Source of the DNA: Codonopsis lanceolata | Lineage: Eukaryota; Streptophyta; Magnoliopsida; Asterales; Campanulaceae | Length of the DNA: 64,000 nt | Direction: 5' to 3' | NCBI GenBank assembly: GCA_013146195.2 | Contig: CM028382.1 | Location: forward strand, 116,201,023-116,265,022 | Shown here: in pieces, positions 22,147-33,519 of the stretch | Layout of the letters: each line of letters begins with the position of its first letter | Numbering within the stretch: the first letter of the stretch is position 1 | Notes under the pieces: model-generated | Told to the model about the DNA's origin: nothing | Databases searched by the model: none | The model's input: only the letters and a program-made list of their open reading frames with translations | Program-made: the position numbers and the translations under genes

Positions 22147-24429
22147 GTCGAGGCCCAAGTTCCATCCTCTTTCGTTAGGTGGGCCTGCTATTTCCTTTTT
22201 ATATTTGTCCTTCCCCATCAATTCTCTCATATGTTCCTCAATTTTGAGGACAAAATAGAAATTAAGTTTGGGGGGGGGGATTCTAAGCCCAGAGTCTTAG
22301 CAGGTCCCAGCCTAAGGAGGAATGGAGTTGGGCTACGTTTTTAGGGTGAAAAAAAATTTCTTTTCTCGACGACCATTTAACTCTTCACCCGCTTTTCCTG
22401 TTTTTAATTTTCTCTTATTTTCAGAGGTGTTGCCTTGACCAGAATACACTCACATTGGATGCTTGTGGATTCCTCTTGTGGGAACCCATCATCAATTGTG
22501 TCATCAACATCTCAAAATTTTCTTTTATTAATTTTTTTTTAAAATCAAAATCAAAAAAATAAAATATTTCAAAATTTTCATCCTCGAGTGTAGGTGTGGT
22601 AATGCTAGTCGTAGTCGATGATGAGTTAATTCAATGAACCACATAGCTAGTCTGTAGATCCCTCTGGAATTTACTTGATTTTGCGAAACTTTTACTTTTC
22701 TCCAAATTCTTCATGCACCCACACCAGTCATAATTATGGATTAATTAGAATATTTTTATAAAGTCTATAGCACCTACTTCATTACAACTACATATGCACA
22801 AGAATATGATGCATAGCCATTCGAACATAATTGTTGCATTAAATTGTGACTTAGGGTCAATTGCATGCTAGTTATATCCCTTGGATTTTTTCTCATTTAT
22901 ATATATCAAGCACACTTTCGAACCGTGTCTGCATGTTAGTCTCAATTGTCCCTACCATCTGTATTAGCGAATGCTTATGTGAAATCCAGTGATGCTAAAC
23001 ATTCAACCCCACAATTCCCATAGTTGATATGGTATTTTGTGTGTTTTACTTGCTTTAAAAACTACATGAGCATTTGGCATTAAGAAATGACTTAGGCCAT
23101 CTTGGATCGTTAAATATTCCCTGACCTTTACTAAAAATATCCCTAGTGTCCCCGTTGAGCCTAATTTTAAAAAAAGAATGGAGTGTGCTAAGCACACTAT
23201 TTAAACCCATATTCGACATCGTTTCTATTACCCACATTAACTTAACCCTAAAAGCCAATACACTTTTAGCCTATCCTTTGAGAGAGTAGGATGTGGGTGG
23301 GGAAATTGATTTTCGAGGACCATTTCTTTTCAGTTAGGCTATTTTTCTGAAGACTTCTTCTTTCCGTCGTCGAAAGAAAATATCGAAAAAAAATAAAAAA
23401 AGAAAAGAAAAGAAAAAAATATGTATCGACGAAAAAAAAAATGAAACGGAAGAAGAAGAGTGCAAAAAGATTCAAATGGAAGCATAGCTTTCAAATGAAA
23501 ATATGTTAGAAAAAAATTGCTGCTGAGAAAAATGATGAGATATTTTTAGAAGTATTTATTGCCCAAAACAAGTTTGGGGGGGGGGAGAAGAAAACTGAAA
23601 AGTAACAAAAAGAACCCCCCTACTTATAGTCTTTGCAGGTCCTAGCCTAAAGAAGGAAAACTTCCTTTTGCTTGGAAGTATGAGGGATAAAGGGTAGTCT
23701 TACTCTCTCACTTTGAATTCCAATCCCTTTCCATCAAATCTCCCATCACCTTGGCCTTACATTACAAGCTAAATAAAGACCTAACGATCTTCTTGCCAAT
23801 GCTTTTGCTGTTTTAACTGCTAAGTGAGTCATATGAAATTGATCAAATACTTCATGTTCATTATTATTCGCCCTAAAGCTCATTGTGTTAGCATAATCTT
23901 AGCCATTACAAGTCATTGGGATAAGCGAGCATTGTATGACATACATAGAAGTGCATGGGATGGATGTATAAGTTTTTAAAATCCTTGAGACCTTTCTTTC
24001 TGTAATAGACCGGGTTTGGATGGTAGATCTCATAATTCATGATGTATGATTTTCTATTAAACTTTGATTTTCATATGAATGTGGTGTTTAGCTTAATAAA
24101 ACTGTTTTAGTTGAGATATTCTTTAAGCCTGCATATATGCGGTGAGCATCGTACTGAGATTGCTTGGTATGCCATGCCCTTATTACTTGAGGTTGAAGCC
24201 AAAAAGATTTTATTTTTATTTTTAGTTTGGTTTTTATTTGCTTTTGTATTTATCTGTTTTTGTATTTATCTGCATAGTCGAGTCACTCGAAAGAGTCTCC
24301 TTGAGTTTGTGGGTTTATAGAGGAGTGTAAATAGTGTCACCCTCCAAAAAGATTTTCATGTTTGTTATTATCGTTAAGTAATTGCTTATGTATTTATATG
24401 TGTTGTTTACTCGTGGACGAGCAAAGTTT
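22147..24429 (+). other. Athila 3' non-coding region with repeated polypurine tracts
   Basis: No coding sequence. AAGTTTGGGGG-type tracts occur at about 22264 and 23570 (a third, further upstream, is at 20228), in addition to the functional one next to the LTR. The sequence after the 22264 and 23570 tracts is also repeated in outline (gcaggtcccagcctaa, gcaggtcctagcctaa). This suggests an internal duplication of the polypurine region. Confidence 0.7.
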
Positions 24430-24444
24430 AAGTTTGGGGGTATT
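24430..24444 (+). other. Polypurine tract of the Athila element
   Basis: aagtttgggggtatt immediately precedes the 3' LTR start (TGATCG at 24445). By position it would prime plus-strand DNA synthesis. Confidence 0.8.
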
Positions 24445-25724
24445 TGATCGATGTATTTTATACGTCGATTTTATATGCTTCTATGACTTAAATTATGCTA
24501 TTTCATGAGGCTTTTGGCTACTGATATGTGTTTTCAGTGAGTTTTGTACGTTTCAGGGTTTTTAGTGAAAATATGCAAAACTCCAGGGTTTTATATGCAA
24601 ATTCCAAGAAGGGCCCAAGATGAAAAATGAAGAAGAAACGAAGGAAGTCCAAACTGGAGACCTTGCGGTCGCAAGGTGTTTCAGACCTTGCCTCCGCAAG
24701 ATGGACAGTACATCAGAAAATCAAAGGCCGAATCGGAGACCTCATGACGCAGTACCCAACACCTTGCGACCGCAAGGTGGTCAGAATGCGTGAATTTTGT
24801 ATTTTCACAAGTGATTCGATTTGATTACAACTCCCGGATATAAATAGAGATCGGATGCCAAAGCCTAAATATAGAGAAAAACGGATGGAAACAGTTTTGT
24901 ATAGATTTTAGATAGTTTTTAGGTTGTATAACATAGTTAGATTGTGTAATTACAAGTATTGAAGATCAAATCATGTTTCCGCTCATCTCCATGTGTTGTT
25001 AATTGTCTATGATGAACTAAATCATCCATAATCTAGGAGGTGAGAGGTAACTTGTATCGAATTTATGTTTTAATTCATATTTATGTTCATTCAATTCTTG
25101 TTGATTGTGATGTTTATCAATCCCTCTATTATTTCACTTTGAACAAATGAATGTAATCGCAAATAATAAAGGCCTAGAGGTGCGGATAACTGCATGACCA
25201 TGCATGTGTCGCATATGTCGCATTAATCGGCTCACCATCACAATAAATTGGACCTATCGATGCACGAGAGTGATAAGTTAGGACCAGGTTCATACATAAT
25301 CTAGGTGACAGATAGATTATATGTTCTTGTGCTTAGGATATAGAATGGATAAATGTTGCGGGAATGGAGGCTGAACCAATAGTTCAAGAGACTATATCTA
25401 TCTTTAGTGAACGAACCCAAGAAATTAAATGATGATTATTGTGAATTAAACATAAAGGAGATACAAGTGAAACTCGAATCCTAGATTGCCACCTACCATA
25501 AGATCTTCATAACTGTAATTACTGCTAATTAGTTAAACACCTAAATATAAATAATAGTTTAGAATAAAATAATTATAAAATCCCCCTTAGATTAATAATT
25601 TGCTATCAATAAATTGTACTGTTCGTGATCTCTTGTTTTTGTGGGTTCGACTCTCGTTTCCAATACTATTCTATAATAGTCTTGTTCACTTGCAAGGAAA
25701 AATATTAAAATAAGACATCGATCA
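24445..25724 (+). repeat. Athila 3' LTR
   Basis: 1280 bp beginning TGATCGATG and ending CATCGATCA. It closely matches the solo LTR at 31069-32347 along its whole length. The promoter region carries palindromes at 24661, 24686 and 24762 and a TATA box (tataaata, 24839-24846) 62 bp after the last one. The right edge abuts the Tat-type primer-binding site without any duplicated target. Confidence 0.9.
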
Positions 25725-27017
25725 AGTCGCCATCTTTATTTTAAGGCAAAAATAAAGCAAAACTAGAAAAAAGAAAAGAAAACCAGAGATAGAAAATGGG
25801 TTCGGAGGCTAAGTTACGAGTTGGGAAGGTGCTAGGCACCCAACTCGCCATTTCGGTCTCAAAATAGTTTTTGGCTAAAGTATGCTTATTGTTATATTTA
25901 TTTAGCAAATAAATAAAGCATTAAAAAACATGAAAATAAAACAAATACATCCGTGGCTACATTATTTACGGACTTACAACCATTTTCTTACAATAATTAC
26001 AAATGTATTTAAAAATATTTGGTCATTATAACGACTCTTTTACATAATATTTCCTATTCTAATCCGGGCAGCACAACGACTTATATTGACTACATTGGGC
26101 CGGATTTAAATAATAACTTTAAATAATAAATAAATAAACGAACAAGTAAATAAATAAAACGCCCTTAAAGGCTATTACCTTTTAGAGTGTGCTCGCTTCC
26201 GTCCCCGTGAGGGAGTCTTTTTCTTTTGTGTTGTTGTTGTTGTTGTGTGGTTGTTGTTTTGATTTGGGCAGAGTGACTGCTTATTCTAGATGACTTTGGC
26301 TCGTTCACTCGGGCAGAGTGACGGCTTATTTCAGAAGGTTTTGGCCTTTTTGGTTGGGCGGAATAATGGCTTAATTTTTGTGTATTTCAGCTCATTACTC
26401 GGGCAGAGTAACGGCTTACTTTTTGGTTTTTGGGCCGGGGGAGTAAGATGGATACCTAACTAAAAGGCTAGGGATCACTTATAACCGGTGGATTTGAGTT
26501 TTGGCGGAGTTTGGACGGGGTTTGGAAGCTTTGGTGGGCTACACACACCTATCTCGCACCTCTCACTAAAACTCTCGGTGTTCTTAAAACGCGAAAAGAA
26601 ACTATCAGAGCTTCGTTGTGGGTGAAATTCGGACACTGAAGAGGGAGCCCAACACCTTAATTTATAGGTGGAGTGAGGGAGTCATCGGGAATTAAGAGAA
26701 TTCCTCAGCCGGCTTCAACATCTTGTACACCAGCCTTCGCGAGTTGCACAATGCGTTAAGTCTGAGAGCTATAGTGAGGACCTTGGCGCCGACTCCACCT
26801 TGGCATGGCGCGGCGCCCACCTTGCCTTTTGGCCGCGCCATGCTACTGTTTGAGTTTCCTTTTCAGCACTTTCACCCCTCGCAATTCACAGTTTTGTGCA
26901 TCCTGCTTTGCCTTTCACATTTTCGACTCCTGTAACTTGACAGTTGTTAATTTTGAACAGTTCTTGATATCACATGTCAGAGTCACATATCAGGGGTACG
27001 AAATTGGGGTGTCTACA
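25725..27017 (-). mobile_element. Lone Tat-type gypsy LTR with 8-bp primer-binding-site stub
   Basis: On the minus strand it begins TGTAGACACCCCAATTTCG at 27017, the usual start of Tat/Ogre-type LTRs. It runs about 1.29 kb through a gggtgcctagcaccttccc block and ends before TGGCGACT at 25732-25725. TGGCGACT is the start of the primer-binding site typical of this lineage. The sequence then breaks into the Athila LTR, so this is a 5' LTR whose body is gone. No coding sequence. The (gttgtt)n-like tract near 26235 and gggcagagtgac repeats (26268-26420) are internal. Confidence 0.7.
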
Positions 27018-29641
27018 ACAACGAAATAAGGTTAGAGGGGGGGGGTGAATAGCCTTTTAAAAACTTTTAGAGGTTATTTTGAGAACCTTCAAAACTGACA
27101 ACGGAAAGATAAGTTTTCAGCAGCTGATGTAAAATCAACAGGTAACAGCTGCTGAACGTAAAACAATTTGGTTTGGTTTTCTTTTGATCATTTAGATATA
27201 TGGACTGAATTGAAAGACAATATATATAAACAACAATTAAGTAAATGATTCAAGAATGTAACTGACTGACACTTAAGTAGATTGAAGCTGCTTAAGTGTG
27301 AGAAACAATTCTATCAGCTGGAAGATATAATACATGATATTTTGAGTGGTTCACAGTAAAAACTGTCCACTACCAAGTTGGTCAAACTTGGATTTTGAAG
27401 TGCACTAAATATATTGAAATTCTAAGTGATCACTAACAAATTTGTGTACGACAAAAAACAGTGTTTGAGGAGTATGATTGAGAAACAATCATACTCGTGT
27501 AACAATCAAGTATTCCTTTAAAGTTGGAAGAAGTAAGGAATAATACAATGACTATTTAAACAAGAACTAGAAAGGAATGATATGTGAAAGAATATCTAGT
27601 AAGTGTTTGAAGACTAGAACACATCAAGAAAAAAATAACTTGAAGGAATATGTTGAGTGTCCAGTCATGGGTTGAAGTAGATCAAAAAAAGAATATCATA
27701 TAAGTAATGAATGATAGCTTCAACCACTCTATCCTCCATTCTCTATATCTTTCACTTTTCTCATTTCAATCATTACTTCAAAGCTTATTTATAGATATTC
27801 TTGAATGATAGCCGTTGAAAGAGCAAATGAGATCTTAAAAATAGCCGTTTTGAAATAGCAAGGATAATCTTTGAAGAATGATAATGAGATCTATATTTTT
27901 AATGCAAAGAGATCTTGGAGATGATTTTTTTATGATATCTCCTAGCATAAGATAATAAATAGAGTGGTAGCTAGAAGACAAGAAATTCAATAGAACATTT
28001 AAGAAAGTCATAAAAAGTACTGACCAATAATGATTAAATATTTTGAAAGTGAAGGCCGCACGTTTTTCATAGATATTGTTTTGGAAACTCTTTTAATAAA
28101 AACTAAAGATATAAAGTCTAGATAATTTTTTAGAGCAATGTTCCAACTAGAGCTGTCAAAATTGAGCCCAGCCCACCCGATTTTTCATGGGCCTGGGCTT
28201 CAATTTTGGTGGCCCATAAAACCTGGGCCTTTTGGCCCGCTCGACCAGGCCCGACCACACGACTGAAAACAAAAATGATATATTTAAAAATAAAACCCTA
28301 AAAACATATCCTGACATCCAGACTTTCATTCTTTCAAACTTTCTCAGTTTCTCTTTCCAAAGCGACAGTGGCAACAACAGTGCAACAGGCCTAGCTGGCA
28401 GTCGCACAGGTCAGGAGCACAACATATTTCTCTCTTTCTTGAATCTTGACTCTACTCTTTCTTGACTCTTCAATTTCTCTTCTCGTTCTCACCAACGTCG
28501 AGTCTCCTCTGCCAGACAGCCACCGCTTATCATGGATTTGTATTTGAGGGTTAGGGGAATAATGGGGGAAAGAAAGAGTTTGATGGGGAACCGGGGTGGA
28601 AGAATTGTCATGGGAAGAGATATAAATTATGAAGAGAGAGAGAGAGAGACAGATAGGAGAAAGATCATATGAGGAAGGAAAGGAGAGAAGGCGAAGAAGC
28701 CATTAGAGAATTATTTTTTTGAGTGGGTGAATGTCTGAATGTGGAGATAGATAAGCAATTTATCTTGTTAGTTTTGTTTGTAGTGCTGTGTGCCAAGTTT
28801 TATTTACGAAAATAGGTAGTGGACAATGTTTCCTATTCGTTGGAGACTGGAGTGCATTTGTGTATGAGAAGATTGCTATTGTGCTCTTCATTTTTTCTCT
28901 TTAATTTTGTTAGTTCAATGGACATTCAATAACAAAGTTGACTTTATTAAGAAGGACTTCAGTAGCTTAAGCATTATTTTTAGTACCTGTGTATGTTCAT
29001 TGTTGAAGACTTTCTTTCTTAAGACTTACTGTCTTAAAAACAAATGAGGTCAGTACAAATGACTAATAGTTTTTTTTTTGGCCCATAGGCCCAGAGGTGG
29101 TATGGGCTGGGCTTAAGTTTTTTGAGGCCCGACATATATTAGGCCCGACCCGGTTGACAGCTCTAGTTCCAACGGAATACAGTGTATTCAGCAGATAGAG
29201 ATTAAATGATTTAAAGTATATCGGTCGATAAGTAAAGGGATTAACAGCTAGTAAGCTGCTGATGACTAAGAAGCAGCAGGAAGATGAAATGACTTATGTG
29301 AGTTGTTTACCTTAGTCTAAGTTTATTTTATCTTGCTTAAGGTTGTAAAACAATAGTTGTAGGTCTACCTGTTGAAGTTTAGCAGGAATAGCTTTAGACT
29401 TGCTACTAAAGTCTAATAATAGATTTTAATTCTCAACTAACTAATGTTTTAATTTAATGTAATCATGCAAGACTTAATTAAATCAACCTATTTTATTTCA
29501 CTTAGATAAATCTATTAAAGTGATGTATTCTAAATTCAGTAGATGTTCTTATGATTTCTTCGAAATAAGTTACTTGTTGTTTTATGACCCTAAAGTCTAA
29601 CTAATGGATTTAAGTAATTCTTAAGCATTCATGTTCAAACA
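27018..29641 (-). repeat. 3' LTR of the SIRE-like element
   Basis: The minus-strand start TGTTTGAACATG directly follows the polypurine tract. The left edge is ambiguous by some bases because the Tat-type LTR abuts it (27017/27018). The insertion of a hAT element at 28148-29165 enlarges it. No open frame of note. Confidence 0.6.
28148..29165. mobile_element. Non-autonomous hAT element, exact 8-bp target duplication
   Basis: 1018 bp with terminal inverted repeats tagagctgtcaa / ttgacagctcta. It is flanked on both sides by gttccaac (28140-28147 and 29166-29173). GGCCCA/TGGGCC words cluster in both subterminal regions, as in transposase-binding sites of hAT elements. No transposase is encoded. 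It sits inside the SIRE-like LTR and is therefore younger than it. Confidence 0.92.
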
Positions 29642-29651
29642 ATCTCCTCCT
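29642..29651 (-). other. Polypurine tract of the SIRE-like element
   Basis: AGGAGGAGAT on the minus strand, immediately before the LTR start TGTTTG. By position it would be the plus-strand primer. Confidence 0.65.
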
Positions 29652-29865
29652 AATTAGTTAAAGTCATTCACCTAAGCAGAGTGCAATATAGAAAAAACAG
29701 TTAAGCAGTTTTAAGTTTTAAATTTAAGAAGAAAATTGATCCTGCAGTAGGTGTTAGAAAGCAACATTATAAGAGCTAATTACATATGATAAAATATTAA
29801 ATTTCAAAACATCAATGTAATAAGTTTAAGGGATAAAAAAAGTTTTTAGTGTTTATCTAAAACAC

Positions 29866-32505
29866 TCAAGTCTGTTCATTAGTAGCATCCTTAGTGTCAT
29901 CCTCAGCAGCAACACCTAGTTGAGCAGCAGCTCTGGCTAGTCTTCTCTTCAAGTCTAAGTTCTCTTGCTTATAAGCCTCAGCTCTTACTCTTTGTTTTTC
30001 TTCTTCCTCCTTGTAAGCATCAGCTCTTGCTCTCTGTTTGTCTTCCTCCTTCTTGAATGCTTTAAATTGAGCCGACTCACCTACAATAAATGTGACTTGA
30101 ACTACAACAGAGATAGAGTCCCGGAGAGAGGGCAGAAGACCTTCAATCTGCTGGTTCATTCCTTGCAGTTGCTATTTCATCTCCTTAACATCTTCCTTGA
30201 TATGAACTTGAGTGATTCTTAGGAGGTCCAGATATTATGTATAGGTAAATCCTTTAGAAAAATGAGTATAAGAAGAGGGAACAACATGAGCATCAGTAGC
30301 AGCAGGTTCCTGTGGAGGTGATGTAGAGGGAGTGTCTTCAGGGAATACCGTTCTCTTCCATGTAGGCTGAAGAATAGCTAGTTGAACAACAACTTTTTGC
30401 ATCTTCTTTAGCCTAGAAGTCAAAAGATGTGAGGAAGACGGTTCATTATGTGTTGTAACTGCTTCTTGTTCTTCTGAAGATTTACTGTCTTCAGTAGATT
30501 CAGATGAAAAAGATGAAGAAGTAGAGGCAGTAGGTGTAGCATCTTCAGTAGGTTCATCAATATTGGTAAGAGGGGAAAGAATCACTGAAGGCTCAGCTAC
30601 AAGTATACTTTAAGTGGATATATCCACTTCATGCCCAACTTCGTCTTTAGTAGAAGGAGAGGCAGAAGGATAAAAGTGAGGCAGGTTGATGTCAACTGAA
30701 GTTTTAAGAGAGGGGGTTTTGTTAGGTTCTGCAATAGGAGAGGATGTGAGATGGGAAGATGTTGTAGGTGGGACTATGGATATAGGTTCTATCAAAATAG
30801 GGTCTGGATCAACAGATGGATCATGTTGAGGAGAAGCATGTGGAGATGAAATTGTAGTACCTTAAGTAGCTGGCTGTATAGAAGTAGAAGCTTCTCCTGC
30901 TTGTGAGGACTTCTTATCAAAGATAGATAAGCACAGGGTTGTGGCCAAATCTACTGAGCTTTTGATGTCTTCGATTCCTTTCTCATGTATCAACTTCAGT
31001 TTTTCCTTGTTTATAAGAGGCATTCTTCCAGCTTCTCTATCCACATGATCTGCTTTAATAGCTGCTATTGATCGATGTATTTTATACGTCGATTAATATA
31101 CTTCTATGACTTAAATTGAGCTATTTCACGAGGCTTTTGGCTACTAATATGCGTTTTCTAGTGATTTTGTGAGTTTCAGGGTTTTAAGTGAAAGTATGCA
31201 AATTACAAGGCTTTTAGGTGCAAAATTTGAGAAGGGGCCAGAGTGAAAAATTGAAGAAGAAAGAAGAAGAATGATGTTGGGAACCTTGCAGTCGCAAGGT
31301 GCTCAAGACCTTGCCTCCGCAAGGTGGACAAAAACTGAAGAAACTCAACCCCGGATTATTGAAGGACCTTGCGATCGCAAGGTGCCTCATACCTTGCGAC
31401 CGCAAGGTAGTCAGAATGCCAATTTTTGCGTTTTCACAAGAGATTCAATTGTAATACAACTCCCTGGTATAAATAGAGGTCGGTAGCCAAAGCATAGGAC
31501 GGTTAGAAACGGCTAGATATTAGTTTTCTATAGCTTTAGAATAGATTTTAGGTTGTATAACATAATTAGTCATTGTAATTACAAGTATTGAAGATCGATT
31601 CATGAATTCACTCATCTCCATGTGTTGTTCATCTTCAAGGATGAACTAAATCTTCATTAATCTAGGAGATGGGAGGTAACTTGTATCAAATTTATGCTTT
31701 AATTTATATTTATGTTCATTCAATTCTTGTTGATTGCGGTGTTTATCAATCCCTATATTATTTCACTTTGAACAAATGAATGTAATCGTGAATAATAAAG
31801 GCCTAGAGGTGCGGATAAATGCATGATCAATGTGCATATGTCGTACACTGGCTCACCATCACAATAAATTGGACCTATCGATGCACGAGAGTGATAAGTT
31901 AGGGCCATGTTCCATATATGACCTAAGTGACAGATAGATCATATGTTCTTGTGCTTAGGATATAGAATGGATGAATTATTTGGAGATGGAGACTGAACAA
32001 TAATTCAACATGCTATATCTATATTTTGTGAACGAACCCAAGAGATTGAATGATACTTTATTAAAATTAAGCATAGAGGAGATATAAGTGAAACCCTAAT
32101 CCTAGATTGCCATCCATCATAAGATCTTCATAACCTGTAATTGCTGCTAATTAGTTAAACAAGAATATTAATAAATTAGTTTAAAATAGTATAAATATAA
32201 AAACCCCCTAGATTAATAATTTGCTATCAATAAATTGCACTATGTGTGATCTTCTTGTCTCTGTGGGTTCGACCCTTGCTTCCAAAACTATTCTCCAATA
32301 GTCTTGTCCACTTGCAAGGAAAATAATTTAAAATAAGACATCGATCAGCTATCCCAACCACATAGGGATCATCTGCAGCAAGCATTAGAAGACCATAAAC
32401 ATCATTGAAGATCACCCATACATTCAATACCAATTCATCTTGCATAAATTTGTCTTGTGCAAGATAGAAGACATTCCATTCCTTCGTCCAAATGTTTCTC
32501 GGCAT
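29866..32505 (-). pseudogene. SIRE env-like ORF with coiled coil, interrupted by a solo LTR
   Basis: The minus-strand reading starts around 32505 (EWNVFYLAQDKFMQDELVL stretch), stops at the solo LTR, and resumes in the same frame on its other side (AIKADHVDREAGRMPLIN). A Ser/Thr/Pro-rich middle follows, then a C-terminal coiled coil rich in Glu, Lys and Arg (29870-30100, with a KEEEEKQRVRAEAYKQE repeat). Stops occur at about 30862, 30610, 30235 and 30175. SIRE-type copia elements are known to carry such an ORF between pol and the 3' LTR. Its role as an envelope has not been shown, and I see no clear signal peptide or transmembrane helix. Confidence 0.55.
31069..32347 (+). mobile_element. Solo Athila LTR with exact 5-bp target duplication
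   Basis: 1279 bp, TGATCG...GATCA, matching the Athila 3' LTR at 24445-25724. It is flanked by gctat on both sides (31064-31068 and 32348-32352), which marks a solo LTR left by recombination between the two LTRs of a complete insertion. Palindromes start at 31284, 31309, 31367 and 31392, and a TATA box (tataaata) lies at 31468-31475. It interrupts the SIRE-like ORF, whose frame continues on both sides. Confidence 0.93.
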
Positions 32506-32520
32506 CTACCGTGAGCCCGG

Positions 32521-33300
32521 AAGAGGTAGTACATGACGAGATCTTTGAGCGGGCGTCCTCTGACCGCTGACTATGCCCTTTTCTGGATTTTGGTGGCCAC
32601 GTGGTCTTTATCGAACGAGATGCAACAGCGGAATATCTGGTCGTGGTTGGATAGTAGGTTAGATAATAGGAGGCTTCAACCTCCTAATCGACTCGGGCTC
32701 TGTGCCTTGGTCGATGCTCGTCTGCCTCAGCATACTCATGATCTCTGCGACGCTCATTCCCCTCCACCCAGTCATGTTGTTCATGTTTGCGATGATGATG
32801 ATGGGGCGGGATCTGGTGGTTGTCCCTGCTTTCCGCCTGTTGGTCAATCCTTTGCTCGCGGGCATCCCAGTCCGATACTATTTGAATGACAGATGGAAGT
32901 CGTCTGCTCAGGAACGGGTAGCTGTTGTGGGGCCTGATCACCATTAATAAGGACTTGATTGCTAGGTGTGGGGAACACGAGCTTAGCAACCGACACCAGT
33001 GCCTAGCCCATTGCGAGCAGTTGCTGATTGAGTGTAAACATCTTGTTGTAGTAATCTACTTGGACCTGCTGGGCAGCGGTTAATCCGAGTAGAGCTTGTT
33101 GACTACCTTAACCATTTTCTCACTGTCGATTAAGCGGGTTTCTCAGATCCCTGGCGCGAGCTTGCTGCTCGTTGATCACCTCACGAGCATCACACTGACT
33201 TGCCTGAGCGTGACTAGCATGGTGGGAAGACTGGTCCTCCTTAACGTATGGAACGTCGTCTCTATGAGCTGCACACCAAACATCTATCTTTTGATTTCTC
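32521..33300 (-). pseudogene. gag remnant of the outer gypsy element
   Basis: Reading the minus strand from about 33080 leftwards gives an N-terminal gag-like stretch (DYYNKMFTLNQQLLAMG, then a stop, then a VSVAKLVFPTPSNQ stretch). It continues into an Arg/His/Glu-rich region (32684-32989) with a His-rich tract. The frame is broken repeatedly, and the sequence stops abruptly at about 32520, where the SIRE-like fragment begins. Identification rests on position behind the 5' LTR and on composition; no diagnostic zinc knuckle remains. Confidence 0.4.
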
Positions 33301-33519
33301 GTTTACACACCCTATAGGGGTGCCTTTGGTGGCAAATCACCGGGTGCAGCAGGCAGCAGCTGGTTCCCGACCGGCTAGCTTGCAGCCGGATGGTTACTAG
33401 TGACGACGTGATGCTTACTACCCTTACCAACCATAGTTGTGACATTGCTTGTCGGAAAATAACCGGAAAAACAGATGTGAAAGCTTTAGATCTTCAATTT
33501 CCTGACAACGGAACCAAAC

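Larger units (their letters stand above)
15650..25724 (+). mobile_element. Athila-type Ty3/gypsy retrotransposon, 5'-truncated
   Basis: In order: the end of gag, protease, reverse transcriptase, RNase H and integrase (15.67-20.07 kb); a leader with palindromes and a TATA box (20.4-20.6 kb); an env-like ORF (21.06-22.15 kb); a long non-coding stretch with repeated polypurine tracts; and the 3' LTR (24445-25724). The 5' LTR, leader and most of gag are missing. The left edge falls in an A-rich stretch near 15650. Many stops and frameshifts show it is dead. The env-like ORF and the repeated AAGTTTGGGGG tracts are typical of the Athila lineage. Confidence 0.85.
27018..32520 (-). mobile_element. 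3' portion of a SIRE-like (copia) retrotransposon
   Basis: Read on the minus strand: an env-like coding region (32505 down to 29866, interrupted by the solo LTR), a polypurine tract (AGGAGGAGAT, 29651-29642), then an LTR starting TGTTTGAACATG at 29641 and running to about 27018. Its end carries the ggctattcaccccccc block common in copia LTRs. The LTR is interrupted by a hAT element (28148-29165), leaving about 1.6 kb. Gag, pol and the 5' LTR are absent. The combination of a post-pol coiled-coil ORF and this LTR style points to the SIRE lineage. Confidence 0.6.
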
